Source of the DNA: Cercophora sp. LCS_1
Lineage: Eukaryota; Ascomycota; Sordariomycetes; Sordariales; Lasiosphaeriaceae
Direction of reading: 5' to 3'
Assembly (NCBI GenBank): GCA_036250225.1
Contig: JAPZLL010000009.1
Coordinates: forward strand, 1 to 64,000
Length of the DNA stretch: 64,000 nucleotides
Of this stretch, positions 47,021 to 58,411 are shown in pieces. Every line of letters begins with the position of its first letter. The stretch's first letter is position 1. Both the position numbers and the translations under genes were made by a program. Under the pieces are notes generated by a model. That model ran no database searches and was not told the DNA's origin. It worked only from the letters and a program-made list of their open reading frames with translations.

Positions 47021-47459
47021 GGTGTCTGCTCGGGAAAACTTTGCTCGAAAAGATTTGTAGAATGTTGGTGTGCTGTGTAACTTGGTGTATGACCCACTGT
47101 GCGCTGGAACTTTGCCTGGCGAATGGGCCGCGTCTTATACACATTTGCGGCATGGCAACATTGTCACCGGCGGGCCCGAAGTTTGTCAGTGTCACAAGGA
47201 TTCGATATCTGGCAGCCCGAGTTAACTCTTGCTTCCTTTCATGAACAATGCGCGGAAGGCACGACCTGATCCCGTCGGGGACTTCGAACATGCGATGAAG
47301 GTCACATGACGTGACGCACTCCCTGACTTCGGACGTTAGATTTTCCCGAGATCACCACACGCCCGCGATCGGGTCCGCAAGCTCCCTCCGACACAAAATC
47401 CCCCGAGACACAATTTTTCAACGGTCGTTCATTTTTTTTTCGTCGATCTCTTCGCAATC
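47021..47459. promoter_or_regulatory. shared bidirectional promoter of transporter and regulator
   Basis: 439 bases between two divergent start codons. It contains several CGG/CCG triplets (for example CACCGGCGGGCCCG at about 47167-47180 and CCCGTCGGGGACTTCG at about 47270-47285) that could serve a Zn2Cys6 factor, and T-rich leaders next to each gene. A specific operator cannot be fixed by eye. Confidence 0.5.
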
Positions 47460-49784
47460 ATGTCGAGCGAACCTGCGACGCCAGAGATCGACACGATGTC
47501 CAGGAAGGCGCAACGGGTGCTGGCATGCGTGCTTTGTCAGCAACGGAAGGTCAAATGCGGTGAGTTGAACCCGTCACGATTGCCGCTGGCTCCTTCCCGT
47601 CCTCTAATAACCCCATCCGATGGGAGCTCCGGGTGGCTATAGGGTAGCAGCCTTCACATCCCAATTTTTTTCAACGTGGAATATGACGGCTAACGAATTC
47701 ATGAGTGCCAAGACCGAACCTTCCCTTGCAGCGGCTGCCTTAAGGCCGGTGTTCAGTGCATCCCGAGTTCGCTGATCCCAAAGCAAAGGAAGCGCAGATT
47801 TCCCGAGCGAGAGCTTTTGGACCGCCTTCGGATGTACGAGGCGCTTCTTGTCGAAAACAACATCAAGTATGAGCCCCTCCATGGAGCGCCACGACAACCC
47901 GCATCCCAGCAACCGACACCACGAAGCCAATCCCCAGTGTCGTCAAATGTCAAAAATGAGGTCTACCAACCAAAGTATGCATCCTGCTCTTCTGAGTCGT
48001 TTTGTGAGATGCTCTTGTCCAGCATCACTGACCAGACCTCAGGAATTTCTGGCACGCGATGAAACAAGCTGTGCGCGACGAAGACAGTGAAAGTGACTTT
48101 TCGGGTGACGAAGCCCACGAGCCCGCAATCCAGGATGCGTTGCGTCGAGGCTTCCAGTTCAACAACGACCACCTCCTCCTTGGATCGTCGAGCGGCATGA
48201 CTGACCTCTCAACACTTCATCCGAGCCCGATTCAGATCTTCCGACTCTGGCAAATGTACTTGGAGAACGTCGACCCGCTCTTCAAAGTCACTCACAGCAT
48301 TACTCTGCAGTCCCGGATCATTGAGGCTGCTTCCAACCTCGCCAGCATCTCCCCATCTCTGGAGGCACTGGTGTTTGCGATCTACTGCATCGCTGTGAAT
48401 AGCCTCAGTCCAGACGACTGCCGAGCCGCCTTTGGTTCGTCCAAGGACGATCTACTCAGCTCGTATCGGTTTGGGTGCCAGCAAGCGTTGACTAACGCTC
48501 GATTTCTGCAAACCCGGGACCGGGATTGTTTGACTGCATTGTTCCTCTATCTCGTATGTTGCATCTCTAGTCTAATCCGACTGCAATTGACAACAACAGG
48601 TTTCCATCGGCCGCAAGATGCACCCTCAGTCCATTTGTTCACTGTGTGGCGTCGCCATGCGGATTGCTCAGCACATGGGCATCCACACCGAGGCCGCCCT
48701 GGCGAGATGCACACCATTCGAAGCTGAAATGCGCCGTCGACTTTGGTGGGCACTTGTTGTCTTCGACCGTCGCATTGCCGAGGTGTCTGGCAGTATGAGT
48801 GTGACGTACTTGGTGCCCGCCTGGGACTGCAAGATTCCTTTGAACGTCAATGACTCTGAGCTACGCCCGGAGATGAACGAGCTCCCTGCGTCAGCATGCA
48901 CGGCCACGGAAGCAGTATTTGCCGTGTCACGCGCCGAGTTTGGTGACTTCATTCGGCACACGGGTTTCCAACTCGACTTTACATGCCCCTGGCTGAAGCC
49001 ATTGGCCAGAGACCAACAACACAGTCACACGCCTGATGGCTTTGTCATGCCAGCCCTCGAAACCATACTAGAGGACAAGTATCTCCAGTTCTGCGACACC
49101 AAGAATCCGCTGCACTACATGACCATCTGGATGACACGGGCGCAAATAGCCACAGCGCATCTCATCGAGTATTTCTCAAAGTACCAAGATCCCGAGACCC
49201 CTCGACCAACGGAGGAGCAGCGAAGCGCAGCCGTTTCCCTCGCCTTGAGAACTCTTGTCTGCAACACGAGGATCATGACCTCACCTCTGAGCAAAAGATT
49301 TCGCTGGCTGGTTCAGTTCTACTTTCCATTCCCCCACTACTTTCAAATTGTCCGGGAGTTGAAGCGCAAACCGCTCGGAGAGCAAGCAGACAGAGCCTGG
49401 GCCGTCATGGCCGAGAACTACGAAGCACTTTTTGAGTCTTTCGGCATGTCAACCAATGATCATCCCAGTTTTCAGGTGTTTGGAAAGCTGATCCTCACGG
49501 CTTGGGAGGCTAGGGAAGCTGCCGCGGTTGAAGTCTCCAGCGAGCCGCCGATTCCTCCGAGGATGATCGCCCATGTCAAGCAGCAGTTGGGACTAATAAA
49601 GGGAAAGGGAAAAGAAACCGATGATCTGGAAACCGTTCCTGAATTGGGTCATTCTGACGTAGGAATGTCAGCAACCTCGGCGTCTCAGGCGTACATGGTG
49701 GGATTTGGATTTCAAGAAGGCTTCCAGGTTCCGCTTTTTGTTGACCCTGATCAGTTGACGTGGAACACGATGAACTGGACTTGA
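47460..49784 (+). CDS. Zn2Cys6 fungal transcription factor
   Basis: Four exons, 47460-47559, 47713-47974, 48043-48553 and 48600-49784, about 685 residues. Introns are 153, 68, 46 bp; the first uses a CCAAG acceptor (AAG) after a GGCTAAC branch, which is what restores the zinc cluster. The cluster begins at residue 23 with spacing C-x2-C-x6-C-x6-C-x2-C-x6-C (CVLCQQRKVKC, then DRTFPCSGC, then KAGVQC), followed by a linker with KQRKRRFPERELLDRLRMYE. The centre is the fungal-specific transcription factor domain (Fungal_trans), with CGVAMRIAQHMGIHTE and EAEMRRRLWWALVVFDRR as hallmark blocks near 300-350. A nuclear DNA-binding regulator; its likely target is the neighbouring MFS pump with which it shares a promoter. 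Last residues are acidic/hydrophobic, possibly the activation region. Confidence 0.93.
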
Positions 49785-49841
49785 GGCCCCCGACGTCTTC
49801 TAGTTTCTCCAGAGATAAAAAGAAAGATGATGCACTCAACA

Positions 49842-52132
49842 TCAAGCAACAACCAGCCGTCCCTCGTGCAACCTGATACCCACAGCCTTTGCCTTCTCCT
49901 TGGCCTCCTCCATCCCATTCACCGACCCAACAGCATGCCCAATCTCGGTCGTCGCCGCAATAACCGTAGCCAACTCGGAGCTCTTAAGCACCGGCGTCCC
50001 CATCTTGGCCGTCCGATGCATGGTCGCCACAAGAAACAGATACGACAAGACCAACTCAACAGCCAAAAACGACACCCACCCCCAATGAATCGCCACAAAC
50101 GTCGTATCAGCCCACGAAGTCCCATTCACAGCCACCGTCTGGTTCAAGCTCGTTCGTAAACTGCCATCAATATCAGTCCCGTCCAGAAACATCCCAACCC
50201 AACCAAGCAGTCTCCACCATCGAGAGCAGGAAGAAAGAAAGAAAAAAAAAAGGGAACACTCACAAGTTCGAAATCGAAACAGCCTCATACTCAAAATACC
50301 CACTCAACTCCTGTACCTGCCGCTCCACGCTCCTCGCCTCGCGCTCCTCCAGCCCGCGCCCCATCATGATGCGCAGGATATGATTCGCGTTCCGCTCCGA
50401 ATACAGCGTCGAATCCGCCTCGATGCCGTCCCAGAGGGCGAAAGCTGCCATTTCGTAGTAGATTCGCTTTTGGAGGTGCAAAGTCCAGGCTTTGTCGATG
50501 CTGTACGACATCTCTGGATCGGCAGGGTCTTGGAGGTGTGTAGCGCCGGTTTGGGCGTCCGGGTCGATGACGCAGTCGCGGTAGTAGATCGGATCCCAAG
50601 GTGGGGTGGTGGTGTTGCAGTGGACGCCTGCAAGGGGTTTTTGCGGGGTAGGGTTCGATAGGGGTGTGTTGGAGGCGGAGATGATGGATGTGCGGGCGTG
50701 GCTGGCGGTGTAGGTTGTGTTGTACGTGTTGACGCAGTAGTGGTACATGATTTCGATGGCGTTGAAGGTCCAGGGTGTTGGGTTTGCTGAGCGGTCGTAG
50801 CCTGGGTATGAGACGTTGCCTGCGTTGGACCACACCAGGTAGAGGTGTGTGATGGCTGTGTTGATATCGTTGGAATCTTTGAATGCGAGGCTGTAGTCGC
50901 GCCCGGCGAGGACAAAGTTCCAGGAGAGGGGTGTTACGAGTTGGAGGGGCTCTTGGTCTGGGGAGTCGGGGATCAGGGTGGCGTTCCAGCCAGGGAGGAC
51001 GGGGCCTTCGAGGACGACCTCCTCGAGCGGGCTGGGAGATTATTAGTTGTGGAGAAGAGAAGGGATTGGGCGGCTTACTCGTCCTCTTCGATGGCTTTCC
51101 AGTCTTTGTAGGTGCTTTCGGGAATGTAGGTTACGCTGAGACGATCCGATACGTCGCCGACCTTCATGCACAGGGCGAGAGACGAGTAGACCTGAAAGTC
51201 GCATTGTGTTGATGGGCAGTCAAGTGGAACGTGCTCGACTGTGTCGATGAGTTGACCGCCAAGGACACCTCGATAGACGGCGCTGTCGATTAGGGTTTGC
51301 AACCGGGAGTCGATCTGTGCCGAGTAGTTTCTTGTAGATGGCACGTCCACCGTCAGCGGGATAGGACTTGGCCTGATTGGATATGCGATTGTCAGCTGCG
51401 TGACGGGTGACGTAAAGGCGCTGAGCAGGGACAAGATGGCGGCTAGAGTGACAAAGTGTCTCCACTTGAAGTTCCAGATCAGAAGCCACGAGCCCCATGG
51501 GCCTCGACTGGAGTTGTCCAGCACGTCAAACTCGTGGAGGTTAGATGGTCGTTTTTTGAGGTTGCCCGGTGTGGCGGTCATGTTCCACTTCCACTGGCTG
51601 AGGGCTTCCGAGATGACAGTCGTGAAGGATGCCTTGGCAAAGGTGGTGAAGAAGGCAAGAAAGGTGTTGAGGGTGATGTTCATCGGAAGTTTTGGCAAAG
51701 GGTGGGAGTCGTAAGCTCCGAGGACCGCAACAATAACTGCAAAGTTTGTCAGCGACATCTATCTACCTAGATGGGTCTGATGGGAGGCATACTTGTAAAC
51801 GAGCAGAGACTGGCAATGCAGAAGCAAATCTCAGCCAGCCATTGCCTCCACAAGGGTTTCGGTTTGGCATTCAGCGCAGGTCGACTGTCGATCTTCTCGG
51901 CGGACCGGCCGTTGAAAGTGTTAGTCTGCACTAGGGTCGGTGCAGACTGCAGCTCCCCGGCCTCGTTAGTATGCGGTGAGTTGGGCGAGACATCCCCTCT
52001 GACTGTTGTTGAGCTTTCAGTTGGCTGGATGGAATTGCTGGATGATGTGATTGGTGAGCCCTCGCTGCAGGGAGTCGACAACCGTTCGACGGGGCTGGTG
52101 TCCAGTGGCGGGTGACTGGTGGTCCTGTCCAT
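49842..52132 (-). CDS. DUF3176-type fungal membrane protein
   Basis: Four exons, 52132-51793, 51736-51079, 51031-50264 and 50160-49842, about 694 residues. Introns of 56, 47 and 103 bp have GTATGC, GTAAGC and GTGAGT donors and CAG acceptors; all junctions keep frame. A Ser/Thr-rich cytosolic N terminus of about 95 residues precedes helices near 97-120 (ICFCIASLCSFT joined to IIVAVLGAY), 130-155 (LNTFLAFFTTFAKASF) and 190-215 (FVTLAAILSLLSAFTSP). A 370-residue loop with many N-glycosylation sites and paired cysteines follows, then one last helix near 605-635 (WGWVSFLAVELVLSYLFLVA). The order and the FAKASFTTVISEALSQWKW segment are characteristic of DUF3176, a family confined to filamentous ascomycetes and often found beside HET and cytochrome genes. 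Function unknown. Confidence 0.85.
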
Positions 52133-53061
52133 GACTGGGATGGGTACCTATGCGTTGTGCTTGGTTTTTGTGTGAGAATCTGTGGACCTCGAATACGGAA
52201 AGACCTCTACTTTTATCTTCCCTTGTCGTCGTGAACTTTGAATCTGCATGTTGTTGAATCTTCCGCTTCTCGGCCTCGCAGTCGATGTTGAAGCACACCA
52301 GGTCGGTTGAGTACGACGCTTACTCACGCACTGACGCCGTGTGCGTTGTTTTCAAAGATTCTCGGTCACCTTTCAAGCATGCACCCCGGGAAGTTGAGGC
52401 GTGGAGGGTACCCCGAAGAAAAGAAGAAAAGCAGACACTCGGCTCCTAGCCCGTGGGGAGATGTTGCCAAGACACACAAGGCGGCTCATGCATGCACGAC
52501 CGGCAGATGGCATGCAGCTTTGGCATGTTGGCCCACCAGGACGGCCAATCCCCAGGCGTCGGGAATGCACTTCGCTGAATCATGCCCATGATCTCTTACA
52601 CGTGGAGCTGAAACAAAAGTACCGCAAACCAATAGTTTCTTCACCACATTCTCGATTCAGTAATTGGGTCCGTTGATGATGTCGTTTTTGCCACTCGTCG
52701 GCACAGTGGGTGGCGTGGTGTTTGTGTTTTGGCACCAAGGGCAATCCCTCTCTCCCCTTCCTCAACAAATGATGGACCCCACGGCCAATGATAGTGGCCA
52801 TGGGTGCAGGGTTCCGGCGCATACGTTCAGCCCCGAAGCCCATTTCCTGACCATCCAGCTGGGAAGTCCACCAATGAGCCACCAGCCCCGGGCGCATAGA
52901 GGTACCCGGTCTCGTTGGTCATGCAAACCGCAACATTGGGCAAAGGTTGCGCCTTCTGTAAAAGAACCCCACGCCGTTGTCCTGCATTTATGTTGGTGGC
53001 GGGTTTGCGGTCCCATGCAGGCCACATGCGATGCTGACAGGCACTATTCTCACCAGCGCAG
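52133..53061. other. intergenic, no gene seen
   Basis: About 930 bases. Holds the upstream region of the DUF3176 gene and no coding segment I can link to the DUF4419 remnant that follows. Confidence 0.4.
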
Positions 53062-53606
53062 GTGTTGATGCGCTTCGTGGAGAGCTACAAGAACCCCGAC
53101 AGCAAGGCGACCAAGGACTTTTGGAACCAGATTGCCCGGGCCTACCGCGGCGGCGAGCGCGGTGCACCGCCCGCCATCATCTCGGGGTGGATCACCGCTT
53201 TTTTCTTTTGGGATACCAGCGGACAGCCCTTTGCTCGGGGCGAGAGCACGGCCTTGGGGCTGGGCGGGGTCCGGTTCGCGAGTCTGGATCTCCGTGATCT
53301 GCCCATTGGCTATCCAGGCGCTCCTTTTACCACGCGCGACTTTGGCGGCATGGAGGAATTTTCGCCTATGTCGTTGCGGGGACGCTGGGGAAGCGCATCC
53401 GAAAGGGGGCGCCTGGGGGCTTCGAGGCGGCGTTCCGCCGCAACAATGGCAGTGAAAGGTTTCTACTGGATCAGACGGAGCATGGGACGCTGCAGGCCAT
53501 GTCTGCTTGGATGCTGTGTGGTCCGGTGCCAGGAAGCGCAACATCAGGGGTGGCACGGGGTGTGAATCGGGACTTTGAAATGAGCAGTGTTGGGCTGTTA
53601 TGTTGA
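53062..53606 (+). pseudogene. 5'-truncated, frameshifted DUF4419 gene
   Basis: The segment starts behind an acceptor-like CCAGCGCAG and reads LMRFVESYKNPDSKATKDFW and ISGWITAFFFWD, both typical of the C-terminal half of DUF4419 proteins (fungal, function unknown). The frame continues to about 53340 (LPIGYPGAPFTTRDF). The expected continuation (GGIFAYVVAGTLG, then LQAMSAWMLCGPV) is read in another frame from about 53350 to the TGA at 53604-53606, so one base has been gained or lost. The N-terminal half of the family is not found upstream. Decay rather than an intron is likely because no splice pair lies at the switch. Confidence 0.7.
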
Positions 53607-54685
53607 GGATACTCACTGGGGACTGACAACTGGGCAGGATGTTTCTTTTTGGGATGTGCTATATCTATTATTTGACCAACAAGGGCTGGATACAAGTCGG
53701 CAATGTACGCCGCAGTCCACTGCAGCACAGAATCGAAAACAGGTAGCCCCTTTTCCTCCCGCTCTACATCTTGTCAAAAAAAAATCCCGGCTGGGATCGA
53801 ACGATGCGGAAACAAATGAAACTCCAGCTCCACAAGGGCCAAGCCAAATATGTCATGGTGGGGAATAATACTATTATAAGCTCGGAACCAGGTTCCCCTT
53901 AGACAGCTCCCCAGAGTACGGTAAATCTCTCGGGACGTGCCTACTATGGATACAAATTTATGAGAGCAATTTCTTGCCGTCAACTGTCCAGAGCATGCCG
54001 TAACACGTGCCCTACTACGCACCACCCCGAGGATATTTAACAGCAGGACTTAAAAATAGTCCTGCCAAAGGGGGAGCCAAAGTTGGGCTATATGGTTGAA
54101 ATGTACCAGGCAGGGTCTTGTCAATCGTGAGTGTGGTAGCTACGTATCGGCAGTTGGTATCGAGTGGGTGTTGCAACAGTAACTACCTCAGCACTTTGGA
54201 CAATCTGAGTGGCTGCTCGGTTTTATTCCCATCTCTTCCATGCCCACTTTGGGGACAAAGCTGACGACATTTCCGCTGCTCGGGCCTGATGCCCCGCGGG
54301 AGGTTATTGACAAAAGGAATTGTTATCCGACATTGCCAGAGGAGAATGGGTTGGTGTTGTTGACTTTGTTGAAGTTGTGAAGGGCGGACAGGGAGGATGT
54401 GTCCGAAGTGCGGCTGCTGTGTCTACGGATTGATTCGCTTTATCTTGTCATGGTGCGAGAAGCAACTAGGTGTGTTACGGTCAAGATATCAACATCTTCT
54501 CAAGTTGCACTCCTTGTAGTTGATCATATTTTTTTTCAAGAAGAGACCGAGATTTCGATTTTAGGTCAATAGATCTTCTACGGACTATATTAAATACAGA
54601 AATCCCTATAAATACTTTTAGAAACAATACGAACACTCCTCTTCACCATCTCTCCTCCCAGTACAGCCGCAAGTTCATCTCGATA
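53607..54685. other. intergenic with a perfect hairpin
   Basis: About 1.1 kb without a supported gene. Contains an A9 run at about 53777, the perfect inverted repeat listed next, and an AT-rich stretch at 54520-54620. Confidence 0.4.
54043..54065. repeat. perfect eight-base inverted repeat with seven-base loop
   Basis: GCAGGACT, then TAAAAAT, then AGTCCTGC. It could fold as a stem-loop in RNA read from either strand. No flanking U-run or gene end gives it an obvious role. Confidence 0.8.
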
Positions 54686-57600
54686 TTGACAAAGCTCTGT
54701 CACAACGCAGGCTACCGAACTACAAACGGCAGGACTCCAGCAGAACTCCTCCTTTCACATATACTTCTTCGCAATTCGGATAACATCGGCTGGGAATTGT
54801 TAAAGCTCCTTCTTCAGGAACCCTGCAGCCAAGGAAAGTGCACGGGGGATCAAGCCCAGGCCGGAGACAGGGATCTGCCCGAAAATGGCGAGGGCCAAAC
54901 TCGGCAAGTGACATCACCAGGCCCTAACATCCTGAGGCTATGGGCATTCCTTCTGCAGATCGTGCCCCCGGGACTTGGATGCAACTGCGAGGGGACGCCA
55001 CACTGCGATAAGTGTGCTGGCCGGGTGAAATCTGTCTGCAATTTCCTCCTCGATCGTGGCGTGTTGGACGAGTTTGAGTTAGAAGACGGATCCTCGGGGG
55101 TCCTTCTGCTGTTAGAATGCTTCTGCAACGGTGGAGAGTTCGTTTAGGAGTTGGTCGTGGGCTCTATCGAGTCCGTAACAAGGGCGATTCGGGAGACGCG
55201 ATACTGGGCATCGATCAAGAGTCACCATCTGGTCGTCGAGCTCCTGGTGGGCGCGGTCTGGCTCGGGTTCGACCTTTTGGTCGCCCATCTCGCCTCATTC
55301 GGCGTGGATGTCCACGCACATATGGATGGCGTTTCGGCGACTCAGCAGGCGTGCATGCCAAATGCAGCGATTAAATTGACGACCTTTTAAGCCATCGTCG
55401 GCGCGGTGGACCATGCTCAAATCGACGCAGTCAGCACCACAGTCACGAAATATTATGGCTTGATGCATCTTTTGGGGCTCCGCGATGTCCGTTACGCGGC
55501 GGGGAAGCTGGAGATATTGATTGGGAAAGGACTTGACGTCAATCTAGTCACAGGGCGTGCCAGCCATGGTGCACCACTTGCATGGACTATCCTTTGAAAC
55601 GGCGCAGATACTCCTCGATGCGGGTGCCGGCCCCTGCTTGCAGGGCAAGAATGGCCAGGATTCGCTGCTTATGGCTGTTTGACAGCAATGTCGACTTTCT
55701 GCGACAGGTCGAGATGCGATCCAACCATAGCCCGGTTTATTGGCGTCATACATGCGCGTCTCGAAAATGGCGTGCGGGCAAATACGAGCAATTTCATGGG
55801 TGCAATGCCTTACACGTGGCCGCGCTCTTCTCCTCCAACGACCTAGAGTGTCTTCGACTTTACGTCGAGGGTGGTTACGCCAGCTCCATGAGCCCAACGA
55901 CTACCGGAGGCTTTAAGTACTTCCGTTTGGCGGCCCATTCAAATAACGAGGCCGCCCTTCGATATTTCAGCTCACATCTCGGCCGCAGCGTTCTCGACAA
56001 GCAAACTGACAGCGGATTATCTGCTCTTGACATCGCAATCAAAGAAGGTTGGGCTGGCGCCGTCAGGACACTGTTAGAACTTGGTACCAAGCAGAAGATG
56101 GACAAGGCCGGCATCACTCCAATCATTCGCGCACTGATGCACAATCACCACGAGATCGTAGAGATATTAGAGGCCTCGCTCGACCGACATACAGCCACAC
56201 TTCAGACTGCGGCGGCGAGACGAGAGCTACGCACCTCGGGAATGCGGCACGCCCTGGAAGAGGCCATCATGAATGACAACGTGGAGACGTGCGATCGACT
56301 TTTTGAGACGGGCTGCCCTCTAAACCAGCCGCTGTTACGGTGTTTGCAGTGCCCCCCGTTGCTCTTGGCCCTCCGAAACGACATGGCTGAGGTTGCAAAC
56401 TGGCTTCTTGTGACCGGTGATGATCTCAACATTCTCGGGCCAATCTGCGATCGCCGCTCTGAGTTCGAGGATGGCTCTACACCAAAAACAACGATTGACA
56501 TCGCCGCAAGCTCGCCAACATTGGTTCGCCTCCTCCGGAAGCTCCTAACCGAGTACATGAATTGCGGTGGACGTCCCTTTCTTGAACATGCAACGGTTTT
56601 GCATTGCGCAGCAAGTGTAGGGAATTTGAACGGTATAAAAGCAATACTTTCCCACATCCGGGATAACTTGGGGCTTTATCGGTAAGTCAAAACACTACAA
56701 GAAAACGCTGCTGTTCCCGCACCCATTGTGATTCACGGAATGACCTCTTTATTAACCACGCAAGCTTCTTAGGGCGACCCAGTCATCTATTCTTGATGGA
56801 TGCACAACTCTCAATGACGTACTCCCAGTCTTGGTCAATGTCAAATCTGATCATTCCAACCCAGACAGCAGCGCGACCGCCTTGAGCCTTCTCATGTCAG
56901 AAGATGACCTTTCTGCCATTATCTTGATGCTCCTGGAAGCTGGAGCGAATGCCGAAATTCGCAACGCCGAGTTACGGACGCCACTCCTGGAAGCCATGAG
57001 ATTTTCAGAAATGGATGCCGCCCGAGGCCTAGTCGCACGTGGTGCCGATGTCCACGTCCTGGACAGATACGGCTATTCTGCTCTGGCCTTTTTAACGGAC
57101 GTATCCTCGTTTTCATACTTCCTGGCCCTTGGCCTGGACCCCTTACTGTCAGACATTATAGGGTTGTGCTCTCTTCACTATGCAGTCAACCCCAGCCAAC
57201 CTAAGCTCCCGTCTTTTGTTCTCGGAAGTCCAGGCATGCTCATAGCCATGCCATGTATCCCCGCCTATACTGCTTCGGAAGACCCGGAAAACTTTTTCTC
57301 CTTCGTCTCCGACCTCCCCCCGATCCAACGGCGCCTGGCACGGGTTGGACGCCGGGAGAGCCTGGTGGATCTGCAACCCGAGGGCTCGGGCATTATTAGA
57401 CCACTTTGTGTGACGGCTCAATACGGCCACATCACAATGCAGTCTCTACTATCCGTTGGAGCCGAGATCGGCTTCGACGGTTGCCCAGACAGGACTGCGT
57501 TAATGACAGCCTGCCGGATGGGTCGCTCAGATGCAGTCAAGCTTCTCGTACAGGCCGGGGCCGCAATTTTGTTTACCAATCGCAACACAAGCACCCAGCA

Positions 57601-57796
57601 TAATGCTCTCGACGCGGCTCGACGCTCCCCAAAGATTGCGAGATGGCTGCTCGTGGAGAGATGGCCGAAACCGAGTTGGAAGAGGCTTATTATCGGCGGA
57701 AGCGGCGGGATCGGAGGGTCCCTCGTTGTCCTGCTGGAGCGGAAACTGGGTCACTTCGCTGGGGCTTCCATGGGGTTTTCAGGACTGGGATCATAA
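54686..57796 (+). pseudogene. ankyrin-repeat protein gene with a broken 5' half
   Basis: The 3' part is intact: from about 55680 to 56681, then a 91 bp intron (GTAAGT at 56682, CTTCTTAG to 56772), then 56773-57796. It reads through some ten ankyrin-like repeats (for example HGCNALHVAALFSSND, DSGLSALDIAIKEGWAGAV, RTPLLEAMRFSEMDAARGL, DRTALMTACRMGRSDAVKLL) and ends in a Gly-rich hydrophobic tail. Upstream the same kind of protein is broken: in-frame stops at 55145-55147 (TAG) and 55388-55390 (TAA), then frame shifts near 55590 and near 55675, between which FETAQILLDAGAG is clearly ankyrin. An ATG at 55582 would allow a shorter product of about 690 residues that begins with non-homologous residues. 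Ankyrin repeats bind other proteins; such genes are numerous and short-lived in fungi. Confidence 0.75.
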
Positions 57797-58128
57797 AAGA
57801 GGGTTTGCGGGGTTTGCGGCGAGGAATCTCCGCTTGCGACGGGAATTCGCAGGCAAGGTACAGGGTGGTGTGAGATTGCGCTAACTTTACTTGGACTCTC
57901 GAGTTCCCTTGGAGGACTCGGATTTGCCGAGTTCAATTGTAAGCTGTAGGTATTGTACCTTATTCTTGATGGAGGACTTCATAACTTGCGAGCGGAAGTT
58001 CAATCACTCACCTAGGGCTGAGGAAGCTATTCTCGCTCCCGCCCAATGTTACGTAACTGTTTTCCGTCGGGGAATAGTCGGTGACTGAAAGCGTGGGCAA
58101 GTGGGGGCAAGATGATGTGTCTGAGCGA

Positions 58129-58147
58129 TTATCAGATGATCTGATAA
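58129..58147. promoter_or_regulatory. GATA-factor palindrome
   Basis: TTATCAGAT-G-ATCTGATAA: two perfect nine-base arms around one base, each holding a GATAA core in opposite orientation. A further GATAAGATC overlaps the right arm. Paired GATA sites are bound by nitrogen (AreA/Nit2) or iron/light GATA regulators in filamentous fungi. It lies about 265 bases before the ATG of the secreted-protein gene, a suitable distance for control. Confidence 0.6.
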
Positions 58148-58326
58148 GATCAACGTGCATGGTGGCGCATCGCGATGCAACACCATCCCCCTTGAAGCAC
58201 CCGCCAAGATCAATAATCTGGAGATCCTGCTGCCCGAGACCGGAGTGAGGCCGTCGGGGCAGCCGGGCTGACTCGGGTGACTTGAATGGAGGCTCCGGCC
58301 GCGGAGGACAGGGCCGGGAAAAGACG

Positions 58327-58334
58327 TATATAAA
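58327..58334 (+). promoter_or_regulatory. TATA box of the CX3C secreted-protein gene
   Basis: TATATAAA, 78 bases upstream of the ATG at 58412; the clearest TATA box in the window. Confidence 0.7.
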
Positions 58335-58411
58335 CCCTGTGAGCTCCGTCGATGATCCCTTCCAGTGTCACAGAGGTTCACTACCGCTGCCAAGTATCGA
58401 CCCAACACGCC

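Larger units (their letters stand above)
57797..58411. promoter_or_regulatory. upstream region of the CX3C secreted-protein gene
   Basis: About 600 bases. It contains a GATA-site palindrome (58129-58147) and a TATA box (58327-58334), both listed separately, and nothing that looks coding. Confidence 0.6.
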
